A DNA stretch of 64,000 nt. Source: Streptomyces fradiae (GTDB lineage: Bacteria > Actinomycetota > Actinomycetes > Streptomycetales > Streptomycetaceae). Shown piece after piece: positions 1 through 8,543 of the stretch. Every line of letters begins with the position of its first letter. Within the stretch, counting starts at the first letter, position 1. Location: contig NZ_CP065958.1 of assembly GCF_041270065.1 (NCBI RefSeq), forward strand, positions 7,068,001 through 7,132,000, read 5' to 3'. The translations under genes and the position numbers were made by a program. The notes below the pieces were generated by a model. It was not told the DNA's origin. It worked only from the letters and a program-made list of their open reading frames with translations, and made no database searches.

Positions 1-4
1 CCAT
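1..4 (-). CDS. Start codon of a divergent gene running out of the window
   Basis: A minus-strand ATG lies at 4-2 and is preceded by AAGGGG seven bases upstream, a good ribosome binding site. It sits about 37 bases downstream of the start point expected from a minus-strand promoter (-35 at 76-71, -10 at 53-48). The product cannot be seen. By analogy with other divergent tetR pairs it may be an exporter or oxidoreductase controlled by the TetR protein next door; that is inference only. Confidence 0.35.
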
Positions 5-47
5 GGCGCGGCCCCTTTTTCCGTCAATTCGGACAGCAAACGGAGAG

Positions 48-119
48 ACTGTAGATCCGATTTCATCGAGACGCAAGCGTATCGATACGTTTGCGTCTCG
101 ATTGTGCACCCCCTACTCT
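48..119. promoter_or_regulatory. Divergent promoters sharing a 34-bp TetR operator
   Basis: Positions 67-100 form a near-perfect palindrome centred on CGTATCGATACG, with 17-base arms and one mismatched pair. Each arm carries a TTGCGT -35 hexamer. On the plus strand TTGCGT (91-96) is followed after 17 bases by TACTCT (114-119). On the minus strand TTGCGT (76-71) is followed after 17 bases by TACAGT (53-48). A repressor bound to the palindrome would cover both -35 elements at once. The adjacent tetR gene is the natural candidate for the binding protein. Confidence 0.75.
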
Positions 120-171
120 CGGATGTGCGGAAACCCATCCGCTGGGGTACGGGGTCTCCGGGAGGAAACCG

Positions 172-816
172 ATGTCCACGCACGCCGCGACCGCCGCCGC
201 CCGACGGGGCAAGCTCACCGCCGAGCGGGAGGCCGAGCTGTACGAGGCGGTCATCTGCCTGCTGCGCGAGGGCGGCTACGACTCCGTGACCATGGAGGGC
301 GTCGCCGCCCGCACCAAATGCGGCAAGGCCACGCTCTACCGCCAGTGGGGCACCAAGCCCCGGCTCGTCACCGCCGCCCTGGACAAGGCCCGCTGCGCCG
401 TCTTCACCGACATCGACACGGGCTCCCTCGTCGGCGACCTGCGCGAGGCGGCCCGGGTCGCCGCCTCCCGCCGCGAGCGCGACGCCGAACTGATGGAGGC
501 CGTCAGCCAGGCGTACATCCAGCACCCCGACCTGCGGGCCGCGCTCCGCGAGACCGTGATCGCGCCCGAGGTCGCCGCCCTCGACGCGATGCTCGGCCGG
601 GGCGTCGAGCGCGGCGAGCTCGCCGCCGACAACCCCGCCATCGGCTTCGTCGCCCCCTGCTTCCTGGGCATGCTCCGCATCGAGCGCATCTTCGAGGACC
701 GCTTCGCCGACGCCGCGACCATGCGCGTCTTCGTGGACGCGGTGCTGCTGCCGGCGCTCGGCGTGACGCCGAGGCCGGAGCCGGGCCCTGAGCCGGACGA
801 GCCCGCCGAGGTGTGA
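172..816 (+). CDS. TetR/AcrR family transcriptional regulator
   Basis: A 214-residue DNA-binding repressor of the TetR family. The N-terminal helix-turn-helix (about residues 15-60) contains the typical run ending GKATLYRQWGTK, where the recognition helix Y-R-W pattern is characteristic. The C-terminal part is the variable all-helical ligand-binding and dimer domain. The ATG at 172 was chosen because GGAGGAAACC lies just upstream; a longer reading from 91 would start inside the operator. The strong palindrome at 67-100 suggests autorepression together with control of the divergent gene to the left. The ligand cannot be predicted. Confidence 0.9.
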   Translation: MSTHAATAAARRGKLTAEREAELYEAVICLLREGGYDSVTMEGVAARTKCGKATLYRQWGTKPRLVTAALDKARCAVFTDIDTGSLVGDLREAARVAASRRERDAELMEAVSQAYIQHPDLRAALRETVIAPEVAALDAMLGRGVERGELAADNPAIGFVAPCFLGMLRIERIFEDRFADAATMRVFVDAVLLPALGVTPRPEPGPEPDEPAEV

Positions 817-845
817 GCTCTCCCGCCGTCCGGCACCCTGAGGTC

Positions 846-1235
846 ATGCCCCACGCCGCACCAGACTCCTCCCGGCCGCCGGTCCGGGTCCGCGTCCGCC
901 GCGTCTACGAGCCGCCCGAGCCCGACGACGGACTGCGGGTGCTCGTCGACCGCCTCTGGCCGCGCGGCCTGGCGAAGGCCGACGCGCACCTCGACGAGTG
1001 GCCCAAGTCCCTCACCCCCTCGAACGAACTCCGGCGCTGGTACCACGGCCCCGACGGCGAGTTCGAGGAGTTCCGGCACCGTTACGAGCAGGAGCTCGCC
1101 GCCCCGGACGCCGCCGAGGCCCTCTCGCAGCTGCGCGCCCGCGCCGCCGAGGGGCCGGTCACCCTGCTCACCGCCGCCAAGGACCCCTCGGTCAGCCACA
1201 CCGCCGTCCTCATGGAGGCCCTGGGCGCCCAGTGA
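846..1235 (+). CDS. DUF488 (YeaO-like) family protein
   Basis: About 129 residues, usual for DUF488 proteins. The signature V-R-V-R-R-V-Y at the N-terminus, VDRLWPRG and the C-terminal LLTAAKDP segment identify the family. Its biochemical function is not established. The gene starts directly after tetR; an alternative GTG at 813 overlaps the tetR stop, and neither start has a well-spaced ribosome binding site, so the start is uncertain. The tight spacing suggests co-transcription with tetR, but a functional link is not evident. Confidence 0.75.
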   Translation: MPHAAPDSSRPPVRVRVRRVYEPPEPDDGLRVLVDRLWPRGLAKADAHLDEWPKSLTPSNELRRWYHGPDGEFEEFRHRYEQELAAPDAAEALSQLRARAAEGPVTLLTAAKDPSVSHTAVLMEALGAQ

Positions 1236-1319
1236 GCGGCGCACGGGCGGGGCGACGTCCGCACAGCTGCCCCGGCTCCCAGCCGGACCGGCGCCAACTC
1301 CGCGCCACGCTCGCCGCGT

Positions 1320-1847
1320 TCACCCGCCGAGCCCGCGCAGCCGGGGCGCCTCCGCCACCGCATCCACCGCCCCGGCGCCGCCCGCCGCTCCGACCCGGGC
1401 GGCCAGCTCCCGCGCCCACGCGACGAGTCCGGCGACATCCACCCCGTACGTCTCCCCGTCCCCGTACCCGTCCCGTACGTACCCCTCGATCCGGCCGGCC
1501 CCGCGCAGCAACAACCGCGCCCCGCCCGTCGCGTTCCCGCGCGCCGCGTGCGTCAGCCCCACGGCCAGCTGCGCGAGCCCCTGCCACAGCTCCCGCTCGC
1601 CCTCCGGCCGCGCCTTCCAGGCGTCCTCGAACACCTCGTGCGCATGGAACGGCATCCCGGCGTCCAGCAACCGCTGCGCCTCCCGCACCGCCTCCCCGGG
1701 CGTCCGCACCACCCCCTCCGGCTGCCGCGCGACCCCCTCCGCCCCGTACGCCAACGGCCGCCCGAGCCCGTCCCGCGGCCGCCCGCTCCGCGCCCGCCCC
1801 TCCGCGTCCCGGTCCCTGCCCCGATCGCTGCCCCGATCCGTGTCCAT
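1320..1847 (-). CDS. DUF309 domain protein
   Basis: A 175-residue cytoplasmic protein. The core, from about residue 45 on, carries the DUF309 pattern: F-H-A-H-E-V-F-E-D-A-W followed by LWQGLAQLAVGLTHA and a long amphipathic helix. The His/Glu-rich helix is the conserved hallmark; no enzymatic activity is established. The first ~40 residues are Arg/Asp/Gly-rich and low complexity. The ATG at 1847 was preferred over a longer reading because the upstream stretch runs toward the tRNA gene. It converges with the DUF488 gene, with no obvious terminator between them. Confidence 0.7.
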   Translation of the reverse strand: MDTDRGSDRGRDRDAEGRARSGRPRDGLGRPLAYGAEGVARQPEGVVRTPGEAVREAQRLLDAGMPFHAHEVFEDAWKARPEGERELWQGLAQLAVGLTHAARGNATGGARLLLRGAGRIEGYVRDGYGDGETYGVDVAGLVAWARELAARVGAAGGAGAVDAVAEAPRLRGLGG

Positions 1848-1964
1848 CCCCCCATTGTCCGCCGCCGCGCGCCGGTGACCCCCCGTGTGCTGATCCACCC
1901 CGTGAAGTGAGGTAATGTTCTCTTGCACGCCGACACCGGGTCCGAACCCGGGACGGACGAGCAC

Positions 1965-2038
<74 letters not shown>

Positions 2039-2054
2039 CTCGAAAGAGTCGTAG

Positions 2055-2094
2055 ATCAGGGGCCGTTTCAGAGAGATCTGAAACGGCCCCTGAT
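2055..2094 (+). terminator. Strong hairpin terminator after tRNA-Pro
   Basis: A 17-bp perfect stem (2055-2071 with 2078-2094) with a 6-nt loop and a short T-rich tail (TTGCTTT) directly after the tRNA. It also lies about 60 bases past the stop of the convergent lipoprotein gene, so it may work in both directions. Confidence 0.85.
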
Positions 2095-2153
2095 TGCTTT
2101 CTCCGGATTCGGTGAGCCGCACGCCGACGGGGTCGAGCGTGCGGCGGGTGGGG

Positions 2154-3107
2154 TCAGGGCTTCGGGACGGTGTTGATGTAGGCGGTGCCGGCGCCGTGGA
2201 AGCCGTCCACCGTCTTCTGGAGGTCCTTCTGGGAGACGGCCTCGTCGGCCTTGTAGTAGACCCAGTCGACCTTCATGTCCCAGGTGCGCGGGCCGCCGGT
2301 GAAGGGGAGGTCGATGAGCCAGTTGCTGAAGTGGATGTCCATCTGCTCGCGCGGGACGTACTTGCCGGAGCTGGTGTAGAGCTTCTGGCCGTCCAGGGAG
2401 TAGACGACCTTGCCGTCCATGGCGGTGATCATCATGGTGTGCCAGCCCTTGAGGCTCCGCTTGAGGGTGTGGTGGACCCGGTCCGGCGGGTCGGCCTTGT
2501 ACCAGCTGACGTTGTCGAGCTGCGGACCCACCGAACCCCAGCCGCCGTTCGGCAGGTACTCGAAGTCGAGTTCGCTGTAGTTCTCCGAGGAGTCCGAGGG
2601 CGAGATCGGGAAGAAGGTCTGGACGACGTGGTCGCCGTCGCGTCCGGTCACGGGCTTGTCGCTGAGGTGGATCCGGGCGGCGAAGGTTCCCTCGAAGAAG
2701 TTCCGGCTCGTGGTCTGCACCTCGACCTGCGTGGTGCCCTGCGCGGTGCCGTCGGTGGCGGAGCGCAGCCGCAGGACCTTGCCGCCCTCGGCCGTCGGGT
2801 CGGCGGGGAAGGCCGCGCCGTCGGCGCTCCAGGTGTCCTTGATCCCCGGGCCGCCCCCGCCGGTACGGATCTCCCAGCCGTGCTCGGCGAGCGAAGGGTC
2901 GTCGGCGCCGGTGTAGTCGAAGTCGTCGAACAGGGTTCCCGGCGGTCCGGTGGGCGTCGGCGAGGCCTCCCGCGCGGGCGCGGCGGCGTCGGTGCCCCCG
3001 CCGGCCGCGGGGTCGGCGGAACACGCGGCGAGTGCGCACAGGAGGGCGGGCAGCGCGAGCGCGGTCCTCGCTCGGCGGCGAGAGGTGCGGCGGCGGGGCT
3101 GGCTCAC
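2154..3107 (-). CDS. Secreted lipoprotein, GH16-like glycoside hydrolase
   Basis: A 317-residue exported lipoprotein. The twin-Arg-rich N-terminus, a hydrophobic stretch and lipobox L-A-A-C (Cys29) predict membrane anchoring. The mature part begins with a low-complexity Ala/Pro/Thr linker and then a concanavalin-like beta-sandwich; E179-L-D-F-E183 matches the GH16 catalytic pattern ExDxE (nucleophile, helper Asp, acid/base). GH16 enzymes cut beta-glucans, galactans and similar polymers; this substrate is unknown. The GTG start has AAGGAG five bases upstream. It is divergent from the polysaccharide-synthesis genes at 3409-7282, so trimming or remodelling the polymer made there is a reasonable inference. 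Confidence 0.75.
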   Translation of the reverse strand: MSQPRRRTSRRRARTALALPALLCALAACSADPAAGGGTDAAAPAREASPTPTGPPGTLFDDFDYTGADDPSLAEHGWEIRTGGGGPGIKDTWSADGAAFPADPTAEGGKVLRLRSATDGTAQGTTQVEVQTTSRNFFEGTFAARIHLSDKPVTGRDGDHVVQTFFPISPSDSSENYSELDFEYLPNGGWGSVGPQLDNVSWYKADPPDRVHHTLKRSLKGWHTMMITAMDGKVVYSLDGQKLYTSSGKYVPREQMDIHFSNWLIDLPFTGGPRTWDMKVDWVYYKADEAVSQKDLQKTVDGFHGAGTAYINTVPKP

Positions 3108-3408
3108 ACGGGCTCCTTGGGGCGTTTCGGGGCGTAGCGGCGGTGTCTGGACACGCCTGTTACATGGGGATCAATCGCTGATCGCATGAATCGAGCGGTC
3201 ATCCTAGCGAAGCTTTCAGGCCACCCCGCCGTGTGTTCGCGACTCGGCCAACCGGGTGTCAGGACACGGCCGTCGACATACCGATCCGGTTACAACGCTC
3301 GATTGGAACATGTCAAATAGGTACATCACGCCCTAATCGACTCGGGTCATGCGCTACGGTCCGCTCTACGCTTCACCGGTCTCCACACCCTGCACAAAAA
3401 GGCCACAC
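3108..3408. other. Divergent intergenic region
   Basis: About 300 bases between the GH16-like lipoprotein gene and the polysaccharide operon. It is noticeably more AT-rich (especially 3290-3345) than the coding regions, as expected for promoters. No convincing -35/-10 pair, riboswitch or long palindrome could be picked out by eye. Confidence 0.4.
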
Positions 3409-3705
3409 ATGATGCGCCAAGTCGCCACATACTCCGGGCGCGGATCGATCCACTCGGCACAGCCCGGCGTGGCTGAAACGCATCAGGAGGAGCCAGCCCC
3501 GGCACCGGTGTTCGTCGACCAGTCGGGTCTGCGCAGCCGTCGCTTCCGGCGCCTCGGCTGGCCGGTCTCCGTGGTCGGCGCGATCCTGGCGGCCGCCATG
3601 GGCAGCAGCCTCATCGGCATGCAGTCGGCCGCCCCGGCGATGGAGATACCGCCGAAGCCCTCGTACCTGCCCCCCAGGGGCCCCCTGTCGCCCGCCCTGC
3701 CCTAG
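3409..3705 (+). CDS. Small single-pass membrane protein, MatA-like
   Basis: A 98-residue protein with an N-terminal cytoplasmic stretch, a basic cluster (RSRRFRRLGW) followed by one membrane segment (about residues 52-72) and a short Pro-rich outer tail. ATG 3409 is preceded by AAAAAGG. It sits immediately upstream of the NodB/GT2 fusion gene. Small membrane helpers such as IcaD or PgaD accompany poly-N-acetylglucosamine synthases elsewhere, and Streptomyces matB has a small upstream partner, so a synthase-accessory role is likely. There is no residue-level motif to prove it. Confidence 0.6.
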   Translation: MMRQVATYSGRGSIHSAQPGVAETHQEEPAPAPVFVDQSGLRSRRFRRLGWPVSVVGAILAAAMGSSLIGMQSAAPAMEIPPKPSYLPPRGPLSPALP

Positions 3706-3863
3706 CGGACGCGGACTGCGACACCCCACCCGACAAGTCCGGCCGTCCCGCCGGACATCGAGACCTTCCCCGGTCTGCCGCGACCCTCGTGTCGCCGGAA
3801 GCAACGCCTGTGGGCCGCCCGAGCGTGCCTGATCGTCCGCACCACCCCTCTCCAGGAGCGCCC

Positions 3864-6014
3864 TTGTCCCGCCACCAGCGTCGTCGGCAGTCCCTGCTGA
3901 GGCCGCGCCGACTGGCTGCCCCGCCGCTGCGCTTCTTCATGCCGCTGTCCCTGCTGGCCTGCCTGCTCGCGCTCCTCGTCCTGCGCGGCCTCGCCACCAA
4001 CGAGGCGTTCCACGACACCCGGATCGCGACCTCGGTCGACAAGACGACCGTGCCGCAGAACCTGCTCAAGGGCGGCCCGGTCATCGACGCGCGCGGCGCC
4101 AAGAACGAGCGCCCGGTGAGCTATCGGATCCCCGACCACACCGTGGTCCTGAGCTTCGACGACGGCCCCTCGCCCGAGTGGACCCCGAAGATCCTGGACG
4201 TGCTCGCGGCCCACGACGTCCGCGCGGACTTCTTCGTGACCGGCGCGATGACCACACGCCACCCGGAGCTGATCCGGCAGATCGTCGCGGGCGGCCACGA
4301 GATCGGCGTGCACACCTTCACCCACCCCGATCTGGCGTACCAGTCCCACGCCCGGATCAGCTGGGAGCTGGCGCAGACACAACTGGCGCTGGCCGGCGTC
4401 GCGGGCGTCCACAGCGCGCTGTTCCGCCCGCCGTACTCCTCCGACGCCACGGCGCTCGACGACTGGAACTACCCGGTGATCAAGTACGTGGGCTCCCACG
4501 GCTACCTCACCGCGTTCATCGACCGCGACACCGACGACTGGAAGCGTCCCGGCGTCGACGAGATCGTCAGGGCGGCGATGCCGCGCAAGCCCGGCGCGGG
4601 CGAACTGATCCTGCTGCACGACGCGGGCGGCGACCGTGCCGAGACCCTCGCCGCGCTCGAGCAGATCATCGTGAAGCTGCAGGGCGAGGGGTACCGCTTC
4701 GCCACGGTCTCCGAGGCGCTCGGCGCCACCAACGCCACCGTGCCGGTGCACGGCTACCAGCTGTGGGCGGGCAAGTGCTTCATCTGGGCCAGCAAGGCCG
4801 CCGTGCTCACCCTGCCGGTGCTCGTCGCGCTCCTCGCCGTCGTCGGCTTCCTCAACTTCGGCCGGTTCGCGCTGATGCTGGTCCTGGCGCCGCTGCACGC
4901 CCGGCGCTCCCGGCGGCGGGACGCGTGGGGACCACCCGTGTACGAGCCGGTCACCGTCCTCGTCCCGGCCTACAACGAGCGCGAGTGCATCGCGAACACC
5001 CTCAACTCCCTGATCGCCAGCGACCATCCGATCGAGGTGATCGTCATCGACGACGGCTCCACGGACGGCACCGCGGACATCGTCGAGGAGATGGACCTGC
5101 CGTTCGTCCGGCTGATCCGCAAGGTCAACGGCGGCAAGTCCAGCGCGCTCAACACCGGCATCGCGGCCGCGTCGCACGACATCGTCGTGATGATGGACGG
5201 CGACACCGTCTTCGAGCCGTCCACCGTGCGCGAACTGGTCCAGCCCTTCGGCGACCCGCGGATCGGCGCGGTCGCGGGCAACGCCAAGGTCGGCAACCGG
5301 GAGAGCCTGATCGGCGCCTGGCAGCACATCGAGTACGTCCTCGGCCACAACCTGGACCGCCGGATGTACGACATGCTCAACGTCATCCCGACCATCCCCG
5401 GCGCGGTCGGCGCCTTCCGCAAGGAGGCCCTGCGGCAGGCCGGCGGGATGAGCGACGACACCCTCGCCGAGGACACCGACATCACCATGGCGGTGCTCTG
5501 CGACGGCTGGCGGATCGTCTACGCCGAGCGCGCCCGCGCCTGGACCGAGGCCCCCGCCAGCCTCCAGCAGCTCTGGTCCCAGCGGTACCGCTGGAGCTAC
5601 GGCTCCATGCAGGCCATGTGGAAGCACCGCCGCGCCGTGACATCCCGGGGCCCGGCCGGGCGCTTCGGCCGGATCGGGCTGCCGCTCGTCGTGATGTTCG
5701 GCGTGGTCGCCCCGCTGCTCGCACCGCTGGTCGACATGTTCCTGCTGTACGGCATCCTGTTCGCGGACGCCCCGATCACCCTCGCCAGCTGGGGCGGCTT
5801 CATCCTGCTCCAGGGCGCGCTGTCCTGGTACGCCTTCCGGCTCGACGGCGAGAAGCCCCTGCACCTGATCAGCCTGCCGATCCAGCAGCTGGTCTACCGG
5901 CAGCTGATGTACATCGTCCTGTTGCAGTCCGCGATCACGGCGCTGACCGGTGGCCGGCTGCGCTGGCAGAAGCTCCGGCGCACCGGCGAGGTCGCCGCAC
6001 CCGTGGAGGCCTGA
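3864..6014 (+). CDS. matB: Bifunctional polysaccharide deacetylase / GT2 glycosyltransferase (MatB-like)
   Basis: A 716-residue membrane enzyme. A basic N-terminus and one membrane segment (24-42) precede a NodB/CE4 deacetylase domain (about 90-290) with S-F-D-D-G-P (97-102), metal site HTFTH (150-154) and RPPYS. A second membrane segment (about 313-345) leads to a GT2 synthase domain with VPAYNE (367), D-G-D (445-447), catalytic E-D (536-537) and Q-R-Y-R-W (573-577), then C-terminal membrane helices. This architecture is that of MatB, which makes a poly-beta-1,6-N-acetylglucosamine-like adhesive polymer in Streptomyces. TTG 3864 was chosen because AGGAG lies five bases upstream; a GTG at 3789 would add 25 residues without a good site. 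Confidence 0.85.
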   Translation: MSRHQRRRQSLLRPRRLAAPPLRFFMPLSLLACLLALLVLRGLATNEAFHDTRIATSVDKTTVPQNLLKGGPVIDARGAKNERPVSYRIPDHTVVLSFDDGPSPEWTPKILDVLAAHDVRADFFVTGAMTTRHPELIRQIVAGGHEIGVHTFTHPDLAYQSHARISWELAQTQLALAGVAGVHSALFRPPYSSDATALDDWNYPVIKYVGSHGYLTAFIDRDTDDWKRPGVDEIVRAAMPRKPGAGELILLHDAGGDRAETLAALEQIIVKLQGEGYRFATVSEALGATNATVPVHGYQLWAGKCFIWASKAAVLTLPVLVALLAVVGFLNFGRFALMLVLAPLHARRSRRRDAWGPPVYEPVTVLVPAYNERECIANTLNSLIASDHPIEVIVIDDGSTDGTADIVEEMDLPFVRLIRKVNGGKSSALNTGIAAASHDIVVMMDGDTVFEPSTVRELVQPFGDPRIGAVAGNAKVGNRESLIGAWQHIEYVLGHNLDRRMYDMLNVIPTIPGAVGAFRKEALRQAGGMSDDTLAEDTDITMAVLCDGWRIVYAERARAWTEAPASLQQLWSQRYRWSYGSMQAMWKHRRAVTSRGPAGRFGRIGLPLVVMFGVVAPLLAPLVDMFLLYGILFADAPITLASWGGFILLQGALSWYAFRLDGEKPLHLISLPIQQLVYRQLMYIVLLQSAITALTGGRLRWQKLRRTGEVAAPVEA

Positions 6015-6016
6015 CC

Positions 6017-7282
6017 ATGAACACATCCTTCGGGTACCGGGGCACCCAGGACACCGTGCAGCTGCGCATCCCCGCCGTGCTGCGACCGGAGCCGGAGCCG
6101 GAGCCGAGGTCGGATCCCACGGCACCGTCCGCGCGCAAGGGCGGCCGGGACCGCTATCTCGACATGCTGCGCGCGCTGGCGCTGGTGCGCGTGGTGTTCT
6201 ACCACAACTTCGGCTGGTTCTGGCTGCCCATCGTCTTTCCGTCGATGGGCGTGATGTTCGCGCTGGCCGGGTCGCTGATGGCGCGCTCGCTCAGCCGGCC
6301 CGCCCTCGGCGTCATCCGGGGCCGGCTGCGCCGACTGCTGCCGCCGATGTGGCTGTTCGGCGCGGTCATGCTCACCCTCGAGCTCGCCGACGGCTGGGGG
6401 CCCGATGCCGAGGGGCACCCGGACTGGTGGTGGGGCAAGCTGCTGTTCTGGCTCGTGCCGCTGAGCACTCCGCCGTACGCCGAGTCGCTGAACGGCTTCG
6501 ACCATCTCGTGGGGCACGGCTGGGCGGTGCAGGTCATCGTCCCGCTCTGGTACCTCCGCGCCTACCTCTGGTACGTCCTGCTTTCACCGCTGATGCTGTG
6601 GGCGCTGCGCCGGGCGCCGGTGGTGACGCTGTCCGCGCCGCTCGCGGTGACGATCGTCATGCACACGTTCTTCGCGGACCAGGAGTTCATCTACAGCCGG
6701 GTCTGGGAGACCGCCAGCGACTTCGCCATGTTCGGCTCCTGCTGGATCCTCGGCATGGCCCACCAGGAGGGCCTGCTCAAGAAGATCCCGCAGTACGTCG
6801 TACCGTCCGTGGCGCCGCTGGTCATGGTGGCCGGCTGGTGGTACCTGCAGACCCGACCGGTCGATCCGACCGTGCCCACGGACATCGAGAGCTGGCCGAT
6901 AGCCCAGGCCCTGTGGTCCCTCGGCTTCGTCGCCATCCTGCTCCACGCCAGTCCCTCCTGGGACCAGTGGCCCCGGCCGCTGGAACGCTGGAACGGTCTG
7001 ATCAGCCTGCTCAACTCACGCGCCGTCAGCGTCTACCTCTGGCACGAGACCGCGTTGGTGGCCGCCATCCCGCTGATCGACCCCCTCTGGTCCGTCGGCT
7101 TCTTCTACGAGCACTGCCAGTGGCTGCTGACCAGCCAGTGGTTCCCGCTGCTTGTGGCGATTCCGCTGACCGGACTGTTGGTGCTGACCTTCGGCTGGGT
7201 CGAGGACGTGGCCGCGAAGCGCTCCCCGCGGCTCTTCCCGTACCCGCGCCGCGTACGGGGCAGGCGCCGGGCGGGCGCCTGA
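6017..7282 (+). CDS. Integral membrane acyltransferase (family 3)
   Basis: A 421-residue multi-spanning protein of the acyltransferase-3 family. After a ~35-residue hydrophilic N-terminus, R-Y-L-D-M-L-R-A-L-A opens the first helix, and the family's Arg/His pattern is seen in R-V-V-F-Y-H-N. About ten hydrophobic segments follow. Such proteins transfer O-acyl groups, commonly acetyl or succinyl, to exported sugars. It begins two bases after the matB-like stop codon, so it is translationally linked and probably modifies the polymer made by that enzyme. The donor and acceptor are not visible from sequence. Confidence 0.8.
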   Translation: MNTSFGYRGTQDTVQLRIPAVLRPEPEPEPRSDPTAPSARKGGRDRYLDMLRALALVRVVFYHNFGWFWLPIVFPSMGVMFALAGSLMARSLSRPALGVIRGRLRRLLPPMWLFGAVMLTLELADGWGPDAEGHPDWWWGKLLFWLVPLSTPPYAESLNGFDHLVGHGWAVQVIVPLWYLRAYLWYVLLSPLMLWALRRAPVVTLSAPLAVTIVMHTFFADQEFIYSRVWETASDFAMFGSCWILGMAHQEGLLKKIPQYVVPSVAPLVMVAGWWYLQTRPVDPTVPTDIESWPIAQALWSLGFVAILLHASPSWDQWPRPLERWNGLISLLNSRAVSVYLWHETALVAAIPLIDPLWSVGFFYEHCQWLLTSQWFPLLVAIPLTGLLVLTFGWVEDVAAKRSPRLFPYPRRVRGRRRAGA

Positions 7283-7310
7283 CGCGGGCCGGGGCTTGAC
7301 GGGGGCCGGT

Positions 7311-8543
7311 TCACACCCTGTCGTCCCGGCGTCCGGCGGCCGGGTGCCGCAGGCGGGGGAGGACGAGCGCCGCGGCGGCCAGGGCGCTCGACGAGGCGAC
7401 GGCCATTCCGGCGCGGGCGCCCCAGAGGTCGCAGACGAGGCCGAGGAGCGGCATGCCGAGAGGGGTGCTGCCGAGGACGACCAGGCCGTGCAGGGACATC
7501 ACCCTGCCGTGCATGCCCGGGTCCGTGCCGAGCTGGAGCAGGCTCTTGCCCAGGGTGTTGAAGGCGAGGTTCGCGACGCCGACCGCGACCATCCCGGCGA
7601 GGGCGAGCGACAGCCAGGGGGACGCGGCCACCAGCGCGTTCGCGGCGCCGAAGCCGAGCGCGGCGAGGAGCAGGGCCCGGATGGTGACGCGGCGGGCCGC
7701 CGCCGTGCCGAGGGCTCCCGCGACGGCGCCGACTCCGAGGGCGGAGGTGAGCCAGCCGTAGGTCGCCGCGCCGCCGTCGAAGGTGTCCCTGGCCAGGACC
7801 GGGAGCACCGCGCGGAAGTTCTGCCCGAGCAGCGCGACCACGCCGATGAGCAGCAGGCAGGCGCGCAGTTCGGGGTGGCCGAACACATAGCGCAGGCCCT
7901 CGCGGACCCCGCCGCCGCCGGCCGGTGCGGCGTCGAGCCGGCGCCGGGTCGCCCGCGGGTCGATGAGGAGCAGTCCCCACAGCACCGGTACGAAGGAGAC
8001 GGCGTTGAGCGCGAACGCGTAGCCGGGTCCGACGGCCGCGATGAGACCGCCGGCGACCGCGGGACCGACGAGCCGGCCGAGGTTGTGCACGGTGGAGGCG
8101 AGCGCCTGCGCGTTGACGTAGTCCGCCGGGGCCGTGAGTTCGGCGACGAAGGCCTGGCGGGCCGGGTTGTCGAGGACGGTGACGAAACCGAGCGCGAGCG
8201 CCAGCGCGTACACCGTCCAGAGCTCGGCGGCCCCGGCGAGCACCACGACGGCCAGCGCCGCGGCGAGCACCCCGCTCGCCGCCTGGGTGGCGAGCAGCAC
8301 CCGGCGGCGGTCCCACCGGTCGACGAGCACGCCGCCCCACAGCCCGAACAGGAGCATCGGCAGGAACTGCAGGGCCGCGGCGAGCCCGACCGTGAACGCG
8401 TCGTCGGTGAGGTCGAGCACCAGCCAGTCCTGGGCCACCCGCTGCATCCAGGTGCCGATCACGCTCACCGAGTGGCCGGTGAGGAAGAGGCGGTAGTCGC
8501 GGTGGGACAGCGCGCGCAGCGCGCGGGCCGCCCCGTCACGCAC
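7311..8543 (-). CDS. MFS transporter (drug/siderophore-efflux type)
   Basis: A 410-residue major facilitator with about twelve membrane segments. The N-terminal S-H-R-D-Y-R-L-F entry, the DRWDRRRVLL loop-2 signature and NPARQAF in the middle loop place it in the EntS-like MFS_3 group. It is the last gene of a three-gene leftward operon (class II aldolase, MFS, MFS); its start overlaps the end of the preceding MFS gene by 8 bases. It ends near the convergent acyltransferase gene. Export or uptake of the island's aromatic substrate or an intermediate is plausible; direction cannot be told from sequence. Confidence 0.8.
   Translation of the reverse strand: MRDGAARALRALSHRDYRLFLTGHSVSVIGTWMQRVAQDWLVLDLTDDAFTVGLAAALQFLPMLLFGLWGGVLVDRWDRRRVLLATQAASGVLAAALAVVVLAGAAELWTVYALALALGFVTVLDNPARQAFVAELTAPADYVNAQALASTVHNLGRLVGPAVAGGLIAAVGPGYAFALNAVSFVPVLWGLLLIDPRATRRRLDAAPAGGGGVREGLRYVFGHPELRACLLLIGVVALLGQNFRAVLPVLARDTFDGGAATYGWLTSALGVGAVAGALGTAAARRVTIRALLLAALGFGAANALVAASPWLSLALAGMVAVGVANLAFNTLGKSLLQLGTDPGMHGRVMSLHGLVVLGSTPLGMPLLGLVCDLWGARAGMAVASSSALAAAALVLPRLRHPAAGRRDDRV

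Noticed and set aside
3702..6125. An 807-codon open frame antisense to the MatB-like gene
   Set aside because: The plus strand encodes complete NodB and GT2 motifs; the antisense reading is an Asp/Gly/Arg/Val-rich shadow.
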